A DNA stretch of 64,000 nt from Rhyzopertha dominica (taxonomy: Eukaryota > Arthropoda > Insecta > Coleoptera > Bostrichidae), in contig QCXZ01000041.1 in NCBI GenBank assembly GCA_025024175.1, forward strand, positions 20,579,786 through 20,643,785. The letters are read 5' to 3'. Positions 23,445 through 34,643 of this stretch are shown here, piece by piece. A model generated the notes under the pieces. The model had not been told where the DNA came from. It did not search any database and worked only from the letters and a program-made list of their open reading frames with translations. How positions within the stretch are numbered: the first letter of the stretch is position 1; the number at the start of each line of letters is the position of its first letter. The position numbers and the translations under genes were made by a program.

Positions 23445-25122
23445 TTTAGTTACTAACGCATGGTGTTGAGTTCAACCTAAGATAACGGCTATACTTTGAA
23501 AAATGAATATGCTGTAATATCGAGGTAAGCACTCATAAAGGTATATACATAACAACACAGATTTAATTGCAAATATTGAAACGCAAAAGCTGCGATTTGT
23601 GTTAACTTTTTATTCTTCCAATTCCAGAACGACGTTTTTTCTCTTGTAACTGACACTTTAAAACAATATCGACACCTATCTGACTACTCTACATCCAACG
23701 TTAACGACAGTGAATAATCAACTAAATTAAACCAAACCTCATAAGGTCCTAAATGTGATATAATAGCTAACGTTATAAATGAGCGGGTAAATGCTTTCGC
23801 ACCTATTTCGTAAAGCCTAATGTTTACGCCAAAACTAGATTTAGAATTCATCAAAATGTACTTTATTGTTTTCATTTGGAATATACGTTTATTAAAACAT
23901 TCATTTAGGAAAGATTTTTGTTCTGAATATGTTATGTAGAAATAGTTAGGTAGCTGTTTTGTAGAACATTTGTCGTTATTTTTCTTTTATGCTGTCAGTA
24001 ACAGTGAAAAGCGATTTTCTGAAGGACCGTAACAGTTCAGCTAATTTGTTGCACATGTCAACCTATTGCTAAATGAAACAAAAGAAGTAGTCAGAAGAAT
24101 TGTACAAAATTGCAGTTAAAATTACTGCGCCTTAAGCTATTTTGCCTCAAGTTGCTAAACTAATTTATCTTACACTAATATGCAACGAAATTTCATCTGG
24201 TCCTCAAGTTCAACATTAACCTGAAGGGCATTGCTTCTGAGTCCTGGGGGTGATAAGGATAATTAGTTTTGTATGTTGTACGAGGGGTATCGAGCAAATT
24301 CCTATTAGTCGTCTTACGTCGCAGCGTTAAAATTAACAATTTCACGGCGTATTACTATGGACCGAAGCTCAAGGAGCATCATACATCGTCTAGTTGGCGG
24401 AGACTATTGTGCCCCTGTGCGGCTGCGATAATGGGACCTACATTATGCCGATGCTCCATTGTCCTACTCTATTATCAGCCGCTCACGGCCGACTAGCTGC
24501 TTACAATACACGCTGTTCTGCATGTTACCGTCAACTTACGACACTTTTCGTAGAAATTAGGATGCTGGCTTGCTTGCATTACTTACAAACGAGCGTGGAT
24601 TTACTTATCTACCTCCAAATATAGATTATCCGGAAGCACATTAATCACTGTCGATATGTAGTGTCTTTGAAACAACCATGAAATGTACGTGTTCTGGTTC
24701 GAACAATACGAATTTCTAAATTAACTTCTATTATTTGCACATTTATACCGATTTTGTACTAACTAGTAATTTGGTAATCCACTATTCAGAACACTATATT
24801 GCACTCATTGGCAACAAAACTCTTTAGAACACCTGGTTAGCTTTTGTTCGCTTGCTTCAAATTAAGACTTCTCCTCGCGGTTTTTGGTCGGGCTATATTT
24901 ATACGGGGGCTATCCCAGTGGAAAACACTCGATTGCCAATAGAGTTATCCTGCTGTCTAGCACCAAAGCTTCAGAACATACAAAAACATGAAAGAACAAG
25001 GAGCGGCTGTATCACAGAACTGCCGCGCATGCGTGGTTCCTTAGCGGCGTGTCTATGAATACGAATACTCACGTGTCCTCTGTATGCTTTTGCATAATTC
25101 CTGCTCTTTTTGTTTTATACAA
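23445..25122. other. No gene recognised
   Basis: AT-rich with a GC-richer patch at about 24380-24560. Short frames on both strands resemble nothing known. Confidence 0.35.
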
Positions 25123-25335
25123 GACCTATTAGAATCGTTACATATTTTGTTTTTAAATAATAATGGCATGTGTCTGCTATGCAATAAGGTTTGTTCTAAG
25201 CAAAGTAACCTAAATAGTCATTCTCTAAAAGGACATAAACCAAAACATGATGTGATGATGTTCTTTCCACCAGAACTCTTTCCTCATAAATCATTTGCAA
25301 CAAATTCACATATAAAGGAATTGGCATTTTACTAG
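25123..25335 (+). CDS. Candidate terminal exon with one C2H2 zinc finger
   Basis: The frame contains CLLCNKVCSKQSNLNSHSLKGH: C-x2-C, 12 residues, then H-x4-H, a correct C2H2 spacing. It continues about 35 residues to a TAG. A good acceptor (TTTGTTTTATACAAG) lies just before 25123 and would make the exon phase 1. AATAAA signals occur at about 25597-25605. Single-finger 3' exons are common in alternatively spliced insect transcription factors such as BTB-zinc-finger genes, but the rest of such a gene is not in view. The linker hydrophobic residue before the first histidine is present. Alternatively it is a relic of a transposon-borne finger. Confidence 0.4.
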   Translation, partial: DLLESLHILFLNNNGMCLLCNKVCSKQSNLNSHSLKGHKPKHDVMMFFPPELFPHKSFATNSHIKELAFY

Positions 25336-26169
25336 TATAAATGGTAAGTACCTATATGAAAGTTCAAGAGACGGTGTTGAATATTAAAACTATTGTTAAT
25401 ATTCCAGATTTTAAAGTGTGGGAGTCGTCAATAGAGAAGTCCAAGTTTTCTATCTACTTCATCACACTGAAATTCAAATCAAAAGAAGAAGAATTTATTA
25501 CATATTACCAATAGATAAATGTGATATTAATTATCTACCTATTATCTTATTATTCTCTGTTTATCGTTTTTCTTATACCTTTTTTATTTATGTCCAATAA
25601 AATAAATTTTTTATTATTTTCATTTATTTTTACATATATAGGTACACTCTGATGTTTTAAAAAACTATAAATTGATTCGAATTTGAAAAAATCACCAATT
25701 TTGTCACTTTGCGCCTTTTTCGTTTAGTAATTCTTGTTTAAGTTATTTTTGGTGATTAGTTTTTTGTTTTTAATGTCGGTTAAGCTTCTATTACGCTTTG
25801 GTGATCTAAGGATTATTAGTTCATTAAAATCACTTAGGGCTCATATAATAAAGTTCAAATATACATTATTTTACAATAAAAGTAAGAACATTAATAAGAT
25901 TTAGTAAACAGAAAATTATACGATAATCTGACAAAATAACAGTCGTTATAGTTTTATATATTTCAGTGGTAACTGAGTCACTATTTTCATCTGCAATCTC
26001 TTTCAGAGTATCGGCAACGTTATTACCAGCTGGAAGATTCTAGTGTTCCGAATGGTACTTAATTAATTAATAGCCTTTTGAATAAATACCTTCATGAGAC
26101 GGTTAGCCCACGGCACATGCTGGAAGAAAACGCATACGGATACTTAAATGCCGCTTCTAACCGTCATTC

Positions 26170-26745
26170 GGCATGAAAACAGTAGTAAACAGAGCCAAGC
26201 CCCAAGCCCATATCAGAGGACAAACACCTTCACGAAGAACTCTACCACCTACATATGACCATGGAGGCAAATGGGTACAGTCAGAAAGATTAAACCCAGA
26301 CAGGGACAAGACGACAACAGTACACAGAAAACAAACGCAAAGTAAGCCTGCCTTACATTAATAAATGTCTGACAGAATAGCCAAGATTCAACACGGCTGC
26401 GACCAGTAAAGGATGCCTGGACCATTGCTAACATCAGGTACCTATAGGTATACAGGATACTCTGTGAGTGCAGTAAAGATTACATAGTCGTAACCTCACG
26501 AAATATAGCTACCAGAAGAAAAGATGAAAGCAGAAAACCACAAGGTCCAGTTTGATGAAACTGACATCCTGGACAGAGCCATGTGATTCTATAATTTGGC
26601 CAGATACGAGCCCTAGAAATAGAATAGTATCCATACAATTTCAACAGGGGAGATGACCTACACATCTATCAAGTACGGAAACCGGCACGAAATCATCGAC
26701 CATGACATAGCTATAAGAAGACTAGCATGAGCTTCAACCGCATTG
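26170..26745 (+). pseudogene. Penelope-like element: endonuclease region, split by a hAT insertion
   Basis: In shifting frames the plus strand shows the same order as the Penelope relic at 13930: LNPDRDKTTTVHRKQTQSK (linker), then CECSKDYIVVTSRNIATR at about 26474-26530, where the family has CxCxKxYIGxTxRxxxxR, then RALEIE and YPYNFNRGDDLHIYQVRKPA near 26608-26690. The essential glycine of YIG is replaced by valine in this reading. The copy continues on the far side of the hAT element (27750 to about 27880). Multiple stops make it dead. Confidence 0.7.
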
Positions 26746-26753
26746 GTCTAGAC

Positions 26754-27741
26754 CAGTGGCTCCCAACCTTTTTGTGATAGCGGAACACCATTGATAGTAA
26801 CAGGAGAGTAACGGATCACCATCTTTGTTTACATGTTTATATTATTGTGTAATAGTGTAATCAGTCTTTTCAAACACTGTCTAAGGAAGGTCAATTTTTT
26901 TATTAAATAGCGAGAAAAAACACAATTGATGTTACATGATATAGTTATAATAAATAATTTTCAGTGTCTAACAAAAAAAAAGAAAATGAATTTTTAAAGA
27001 CAAATGTAAAACACAAATAAAGTATAAACAAATTTAAAAATAATGTTTACTTCTATATGATGTATAATCGAGATTTCCGGATGGATCCCGTGTTAGTGTT
27101 TGGAAAAATGCCGATATTTCGTACTGTACCTCTACACAGAGCGAGACAGAACCCAGATGTGGTCTGGACAGGAAAATCTCGATTATGCATCAGATTCTAC
27201 AAGCGGATTTATTTTAATGGGAAATTTGTGCTTAGTGACATCTGCAAATATCTCGAATATTTGGTCAAATGTGAAATAGAGCTACTTTCATTACTTCTTC
27301 TATATCGTCTATCGAAAACCCAAGCTCACATAGATAAGAAGTTGAAAAGAGTAGCAAAGTGTTGAGTGCTTTTTTGGAAAAGGCTGGATACTCCCCCTGT
27401 ACAAAATACAAAAATTTTCAAGAGCTATACTTCATTAAATTTTATTTTTTGTGTGCGATCGGATGACAAAGAAATGAAATCTTCCTCTTCTTGTGACGTA
27501 ACACCTTCATAAAATGGATTTCGCATCCATTTCTGGAAAGCCAACAATTTATCCGTAGATTTTCATGTCTACCCTGATTACTTGTATTAACGCTTTTAAG
27601 TATTTAAAAATATCGGCCATATAAGCGAGGTTGTCAAGTTGTATAATGTAATGTGGAATTATCTCGCGGAACACCTGCAAGTAGTTTGCGGAACACCAGT
27701 GGAACACCAGTGTTCCGCAGAACGGCGGTTGGGAACCACTG
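26754..27741 (-). mobile_element. hAT element (Charlie/Tip-like ends) with transposase relic
   Basis: Terminal repeats CAGTGGCTCCCAACC (left) and GGTTGGGAACCACTG (right) are classic hAT ends. The flanks GTCTAGAC (26746-26753) and GCCTAGAC (27742-27749) match at seven of eight positions. On the minus strand, about 27640-27512 gives LDNLAYMADIFKYL and NQGRHENLRINCWLSRNGC, matching the 'LAxLADIFxxLNxLNxxLQG' region of hAT transposases of the ZBED/Charlie type, with a frameshift between. The 988-bp length means most of the transposase is deleted. The plus frame 27057-27365 is not recognised. Confidence 0.85.
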
Positions 27742-27880
27742 GCCTAGACTCTAATCAAGTAACATCGAAATTGCCGTCAGTGACACATAACAAAACATTT
27801 GAAAGTAGTAGATCCCATGCATCAACCACGGAAACTCATCGACACCTGATATTCTTCTCTCCAAGTTCAATTTAAACATT

Positions 27881-29944
27881 GTTTAAGGATTTGAAACGCT
27901 CTTAATTTCCACTCAAAGATAGTCTTTTGACCTTTGACAGTAATGTGAAGGTACTGCAGGTAAAAAACACAGTCACAAAAATGTAGAAGAATTGGAATGT
28001 TGAGGGTGGCTCGATCAACTTACCACTAGACAAAACTTAGAATGTGTTATGTCTAAGAAAGCTAAGTCTTATGTAGCATATAAAACTATCTTACATACTC
28101 ATGTGACATTCTTGGAAGGCTTCCATATAACGTGCACCAAGGTGGTCCGTCATTCTGGAAAACTAATTTGGAATAATAATTACCATTAATTTCTAGCACA
28201 GAATATTATGAAATCCGTGATGCCGTAGATATTTAATGCATTCAAAGTTACCAATCATATCAAAAATGCATAGTGTATTAACATACCTTAAAATGTAATA
28301 TAGGATGGAATGCGTGAAATAGTTATAATTAATTAAATTCTATGCATAACTGAAAACAGAATCAAACAGTAAGTAGTTCCTGGCATTAATATGAAATGAA
28401 TCGAAATTAAATAAACTACCAGCCAAAACAATCGACATATTAATGTTACATGATTAATTTTTGTTTTACCTTTCCGTAGACCATGAACGGTCGCTTCCAA
28501 GCTGCTTCCAAATTTTCACATTCTTTGTCTGGTGTGATTTACTGCTTCTCTTCTTATATTTCGTGAGCCAATATGTTTCGTAGGCGGTTTCACTACTACA
28601 ACTGTGTAAATTCTTGTATGCATTTGGCTAGAAACAGGAAACTATTTCAGTGTAACGACGACAACAATAACAACCGCAACATAAACACAAGGATGCAACA
28701 CCAGAATACATTATTAATGAAAATTCTAGAATTCAGTATGAAAGTTTAACGCGACACCCTCTTGAGTTATAGGCGTATAATATCGTTCTAAGTTTTGCCT
28801 TAAATCTATTTTGACTTCTTCTCTTTAGGTTTCGTTAAGTTACTGTAGTTGCAAAGCATCATTTTTTCTTTTTTACTGGATAGACGTCTAAAAAGGTGAT
28901 ACTTGCATTTGTTATTTGTTGGTTAGTTGACCGTTCTAGTAGTTAGGACTAAGGTATGGGTATTGGTATTTATACATTTTTGATTTCCCGTGTGCTTAGG
29001 GTTATACTGTTATTACTAGTGCTTCAGTTCCTCGAACGGGCATAAAAGACATTTACAAAGTAGGAAACGATAAAAAGCCTTTTGTTTTCCTTGTCCGAAG
29101 ACGTCAGGCACCTATATGGACAGAATGAATATTCAGTTCCCTCTCATTCGGAACGTACTGTAACAGTGTATGCGTTGATTTATTTTTAAACATTCCGATT
29201 ATGAGGTGCAAGGTTAAATCCTGTTCTAATGTATTCTTGTGTACTACAGATGTATTTCAGGGTCTGTTTTGTTTTTGTTTTCAAGGCCTCTTCTAGCTGA
29301 ACTAAGGGCTTTTTATACGTGGGAGGGTTTTACGGCACCAGCCTGGGCCAAACCTGGCCGTGTTTATTTGATATAATGCTGATTCGGATATTCAGGAAGC
29401 GGATTATTACTGATTATGCACATGCAATTTTGCTATTTCCTTATCTGGGTGTGATTCCTTGTGTTCTTTAGGTATTTCATCCAGTCCGCTGCGTTTTTAT
29501 CACACATCTATTTTCATCAAGGCGCATCGGTCTATCACAGTCACATACAAAACAATCACCTGTCCACGATCATACAGCTATGTAGATATACTATTTTTGA
29601 CTGTTTTATTATTATTTTTAATAAAAATAACAATATTGCAATGCAAACACACTTCGCGTCCTTCTCACTTCCGATATTCACGTTACCCAACTCCGAATCC
29701 TTAAGCTTCTAGTTTCACGGAGACGAAAATATTTTTAAATTCAACCTAGTGGTAAAAATATTAGAAAGGTGCTATAAAGATTTTATTTACAAAGTTACAA
29801 TCAATAATTAATACTGATACCATATCTAATAGTATCAAAACCAAAATAAACCTTAAGCTATGAGAACAATAAAAATAGAACAGAAACGAATAACAAAAAC
29901 AAATNCAAATAAAATCAAAAATGTATTAGGAACTAATGACGCAA
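27881..29944. other. No gene recognised
   Basis: AT-rich. Two overlapping plus frames (29459-29712) have no recognisable motif. The first ~100 bases may still be the tail of the split Penelope relic. Confidence 0.35.
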
Positions 29945-30215
29945 TTAAATGTTAATTGTATGTTCAAGTGTACCAGCATTTTGAATTATGCACATTTAAT
30001 TCTATCCAAAAAAGGCTCAGTGTGTAGCACGCCATATTGTCCCTCCATCTAAAGCGTTGAAAGCCCGTCGTATTTTTTAAATCGTGGTTAAAGAAGTGCG
30101 GTAAATATGATTTTTTACATAGTCTATGTCAAATAAACCAGTGGTGTTAACTGTTAAATCCGGTGACCGTGGTATACAAAATATTCTCTGTGTTCTCGGA
30201 TCAACCTAGAGTCGG
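29945..30215 (-). pseudogene. DUF4817-type transposase relic, C-terminal part
   Basis: On the minus strand, PRSPDLTVNTTGLFDIDYVK then NHIYRTSLTTI (about 30175-30080) match the family's PRSPDLTPLDFFLWGYVKxxVYRTP block. RRAFNALDGGTIWRATH and IIQNAGTLEHTIN follow in other frames, as in the family C-terminus (RxxxCIxxxGGHxEHL). The LDFFLW core is replaced by a small rearrangement, and stops are present. Confidence 0.7.
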
Positions 30216-30375
30216 GGGTACATTATATGTGCAGTGGCCGAACCTGTACTGTGCTTGTAGTGACAGTTTGTGTTGACACACTTGTTGGTAAATTGGGTTC
30301 AACCTTGAGTCTAGATAGGCACTGAAGAATTAGATAATGTCATTTATATTATGAAAGATAATAATTGCCTGAATT

Positions 30376-30568
30376 CATTTATAAATGAGCATACGTGATG
30401 TTTTATCGGGTTTGCAGGCATAAGACGAAATGAAAAAGTATTGACCACTGAGCGTTTGACTGGTATTCGAAAGGTCCCGAGTTCAAATCTCGGCCAAGGC
30501 CAATACTTTTTCATTTCGTCTTATGCCTGCAAACCCAATAAAACATCACGTATGCTTATTTATAAATG
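30376..30568. repeat. 68-bp near-perfect palindrome with a 57-base tRNA-like loop
   Basis: Arms 30376-30443 and 30501-30568 are reverse complements with two mismatches in 68 positions. The 57-base loop (30444-30500) contains GGTCCCGAGTTCAAATCTCG, which has the shape of a tRNA T arm with a B-box-like GAGTTCAAATC, preceded by a stem-loop-like GACTGGTATTCGAAAGG. No acceptor stem or A box is evident in the loop alone. Near-identity of the arms implies recent formation or repeated gene conversion. Confidence 0.8.
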
Positions 30569-31629
30569 TCATTTATAGCACGTATAATATGTATAGTACG
30601 GTTTATTTAGTGCAGATATATTCTAATGCATTACGCTCCCCACGTATCAGCTGTGTTTCTTTGATTTCAAGTTGTGTGTATACAAACTTAGCAGGAGGTC
30701 ACCAAAACATGAGTAAGTTGGGTGAATTTAAGATGATGTATACAGCAGGTCAGTGCCGTACATCAAACATAGGTCCCGCTGCACTTTATCGGTACTTCAC
30801 CATTCTGTGCCATTTGGGGCAATAAAAAGCCAAGCAATCGGCCCGAACTCGATTGCCAACAAATCAAATCAGAGCCAAAGCGTGGGACGAAACTGCAAGA
30901 TTGAAAACGTACCTTTGTCTGTATTTTTCAGGGGTTATGGCCGTAAGTCGATTGTTACAGCCGCCGTTGACGATCCATTGTAGCGTCCCCCGAGATCAAT
31001 CCAATATTTCACGCAGGCAGCTTTCATTCTTCGGCCGTTCCACGTCAGCAGTGCAGCGTCTGGCTGCAAATTGAAAAAAATTATCTCTGGCTAGGCGAGC
31101 ACGTATAATACCTTCCTGAATCCAAGTGTTGGCTCTCTTTTTAATGCAAGCAAATGCATTCTTAAATAGACAGCTTACTCTTTGACATCGGGTATTTTNA
31201 AATCGTNGGATAACGANCTTATTTCTGCAAATATGAAATTTAAAACAGAATGTCCTTAACCGTAGTTTTTTTGATATTTTGTATTTCTTATACCACTTTT
31301 TATTTTTCTATATCAATGACAGATGAGTTTTTATTTTTTTTTATTTGTTAGAACCAAACCTGTGTGTTCGTTATTTATGCCTTCAATGACCTACTCATGA
31401 TTTTGAATCGTTTGACAACAAAATTTTTGTGAAAAATCACGTTTTTAAATAAAATTTAAAAAGCTTCATAGGTTCTGTAAATATAATACTAGTTTTTATT
31501 CATTAATGACAATTTTAACGCTCCTAATACTTTTTTTGACTTAAATAAACATTTACTTGAAGTTAAATGTTCAAACACAATAAGTACCTACTGCAGCTTG
31601 GCAGTAACTTAGTCTGACACAAGAATCGT
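30569..31629. other. No gene recognised
   Basis: A GC-richer part at 30740-31070 includes an acceptor-like TTTGTCTGTATTTTTCAG at about 30915-30932 followed by overlapping open frames, but no donor or homology supports an exon. Ns occur at 31199-31217. Confidence 0.3.
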
Positions 31630-31765
31630 GCAACGAATTTTGTAGCCAGTTGAATTTCGTGATTTTGGCTTCCAGCTCTTGCGTACCGATATCGGGCGAC
31701 CTAACAGGTCTCCGACGTCCTATCCAGCGACCTTGAAAAGTTTTGTCCAAAGATAGGTAACGTTA
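31630..31765 (-). pseudogene. Short DUF4817-type transposase relic
   Basis: The minus strand reads DKTFQGRWIGRRRPVRSPDI, resembling the family block FxxRWIGRxGPxxWPPRSPDL just before the last catalytic aspartate region. The rest of the open frame no longer matches. A small fragment. Confidence 0.4.
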
Positions 31766-32816
31766 CCGTCTTTTTGAAGCAAGTCATTGGGATTGGGCAT
31801 TTCTTGTCGATTTTTATCGGGATATTAATATACAAGGTGCAGTGTTATCAAGCAGTGGGTTCAGTTGGCAAGTACACATAATTTTGACATAAGGAGGCGA
31901 ATTCCACCTTAATTACGCAAAGTTTAATATTTATTATAATGGCCAAGATCTGTATCCCTGTTGAGCTGAACCGCTCTCTTATGTTTATCTTTTTTGGGTG
32001 AGGTTTTTGTTTGGTGTTCCTTGCTTGCATTGAAGGGACACGCTATTGTTTTTTTCAACAGCTGGTGGAATCAACTAGAATCTACACTGAGTTAAAAATA
32101 CGTCCCAGCACACTGTATATCTTTTATAAAATAATTTGTTTTGTCTATTATTGTGCAAAAAATGCTTCTATGTGGCAAATGTAACGGTGGCGGATTAAAA
32201 ATAGATAGATAGATTACTGGTAATAATATAAAGCTGACTGTTCGCCTTTATAAATACAAAATTGTAGCATGGCACTGCTTAACAATAGCTTCAAAATTAG
32301 CTTCGGCAGCACCGTGAACGCACGTGTTAGCTTTTTGACAATAAGCAGGGTGTAATTGCTACAAAATCAATTGGTAGTGTCTTTCTTACGTACAATGAGA
32401 TACTTGTGATACATGAAGTTGATACTTACGAATTCGGGTATTTTCTTATTAAATTTGCTCACATTGCGCTGTTACATGTTTATAGTGACTTCCTACGTAT
32501 TTTGTTTCTAAAATTTTATCACAATGTCGTCAAAAGAAGTCCTTAGTTTACATTTGCCTACTTCAAATTGTACCTATACTCCAGTCATTCCTAAAACTTA
32601 TAAAATCAAACCTTGCATATTACTTGCCGAAGGATGGATCTTTCTTGTCAGTATGATAGTTATGCTTATATTTATTTACTCCAACTGTTATCAATTTTTG
32701 TACCTATCGAGTTTACATAACTTTCTATACACTAAAACGTGATGTAGTTCTATACAGAAATAAAGCTGTATAGTGTCTTAAAAATATACAACACCGTGTA
32801 TATGATAATGTAATAA
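31766..32816. other. No gene recognised
   Basis: Includes a 72-codon plus frame at 32524-32742 with one hydrophobic segment (about residues 38-60), without other support. Otherwise AT-rich. Confidence 0.3.
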
Positions 32817-33620
32817 AAAAAACCGCTGCAAATTGAATCAATACTTCCACATCCAATTGTCAAAATGACATTTACGTTTTTATTTCTTATACTATACGAT
32901 TAGTAAGCAGGTTTTGAGCATTTTTTCTCTCTACACATTTTTTCTAAGACAAACAGTCCTAAAAAAATCGTTTTTTTCCCAATAACTCTAAAATTATTAA
33001 CTTAACAAAAAAATTACAAGAGTGCTTTCTGATGAGAAATTTGGTTTTCTATATATCTATTATATATTACCAAAATTAAAAAAAAAACGTACGTGCAGGG
33101 TCCAAAATAGGTTTTTTGGAAATATTTCGAAAATGTTAAAATTTTGAATGAATTTTGTAAGACACTTTTTGTGAAAAATTCTATTTCCTATCTGATAGTA
33201 TTTTCATTTTTTGAATATATTAAATATTTTCGGAGATATTTAGGAACAACCGTTTTCTTTATGTGACACTTTTTTGCTAATATCGTCTAAAAAATTTGCT
33301 GCGCCATAAATTTATAAGAGCGAATAATACTCGCAGTTATAATACTAATCACACACTAAAACTAAAAAAAATAAAAAAATAAAAGTTTGCAAAAAGGATA
33401 GGTCGCTTTGAGTAGTTGAGATTTATACGTTTGCCAAATTTCTAGTTATAGTGTCCACAAACAATACCACAGATACACAGACACAAAGCAAAAAAAATTT
33501 TTTGCTCAAATTTTGTTTTTTTTTTGCGTTTTCGACCCATTTAAAGCGAATGAGCAAATAAAAATTTTTGAAAATTTTTTTCGCGATACAATACTTCCCA
33601 TCCGTTGGATGTGGAAGTAA
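32817..33620 (+). mobile_element. Repeat family C, copy 2 (reference copy)
   Basis: Starts with ACCGCTGCAAATTGAATCAA and TACTTCCACATCCAA (32842-32856) and ends with TTGGATGTGGAAGTA (33605-33619), so the last 15 bases are the exact inverse of a near-terminal 15-mer. The extra ~20 bases outside the left 15-mer are also shared by copy 1 and begin copy 3, so they belong to the element. No coding sequence. The interior is very AT-rich with A/T homopolymers. Confidence 0.75.
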
Positions 33621-34173
33621 TTAATTATTTTCTAACGCATCACAAATAATTTCTTTATTGTAAGTCTTATCTTTATCACATATGTATTTTTGTTATATTC
33701 TATGTAATTTTTATAGGCTTTATTGTTTTACTTTGTTTCACATCTTCACATATCTTTAATGTCCATGCATATCCTTACACTATTTATATATGTTGTGTTT
33801 ATTTCTTGTTTTACGATAATAATGAGCGCATCACTTTGTGTCATACTTGAAAAATTCATAATATTCTCATTCGTATGTTGGCATCGCTTATTAGCCATAC
33901 GCGGTAACATAGCAGGTAACGCGCAGTCCATAATTGTTAGATCCTTGTTAAGCAGACATCTACATCCCATGGAAAATTCCAAAGAAAAAGCCGAGTGAAA
34001 TAGAATGACTTTTACATTTTAGCCCTTCAACTACCTCCTCTACCATATATTTAAGATATACTAGTCCACGTCAGCCAAGTAGCCAGGTTTTGATTCAGAA
34101 TGCGTGAGCAAAAGTTTTAAAAAGGGCCAAACTTTTTTCGTGTATGTAAATATTTAAAACCACGAGGCAAAAA
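33621..34173. other. Spacer between two family C copies; no gene recognised
   Basis: Contains a 91-codon plus frame (33723-33998) with hydrophobic first half and a basic tail (RLLAIRGNIAGNAQSIIVR). No splice or family support. Confidence 0.3.
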
Positions 34174-34643
34174 ACCGCTGATGGTATTTTCATTTTTTGA
34201 ATATATTAAATATATTCGGAGATACTTAGGAAAAACTGTTTTCTTTAAGTGTCGCTTTTTTGCTAATATCTTCTAAACAGTTTGCTGCACCGAAAATTTA
34301 TAAGAACGAATGATACTCGCAGTTATACTACTAATCACATACTAAAACGAAAAGAAAAATAAAAATTTGCAAAAATTTTCGCTCCCTTACCGATACCCTA
34401 CTTACCCCACAAACAATACGTCGCTTTGGGTAGTTGAGATTTATACGTTTGCCAAATTTCAAGTTTATATATTAAGTCTTTCGAAAGTTATTGTGTCCAC
34501 AAACAATACCACAGACACAGACAAGAATTTTTTTTGCTGAAATTTTGTTTATTTTCGACCATTTTAAAGCGAATGAGCATATAAAAATTATTGAAAATTT
34601 TTTCGGGATGCAGTACTTCCCATCCGTTAGATGTGGAAGTAAA
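34174..34643 (+). mobile_element. Repeat family C, copy 3 (internally deleted)
   Basis: Begins with the same AAACCGCTG as copy 2, then jumps to the sequence found 380 bases further in copy 2 (ATGGTATTTTCATTTTTTGA), the junction falling in a shared CTGAT-like word. It then runs collinearly to the same right end, AGATGTGGAAGTA. It is therefore an internal deletion derivative rather than a truncation. Confidence 0.7.
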
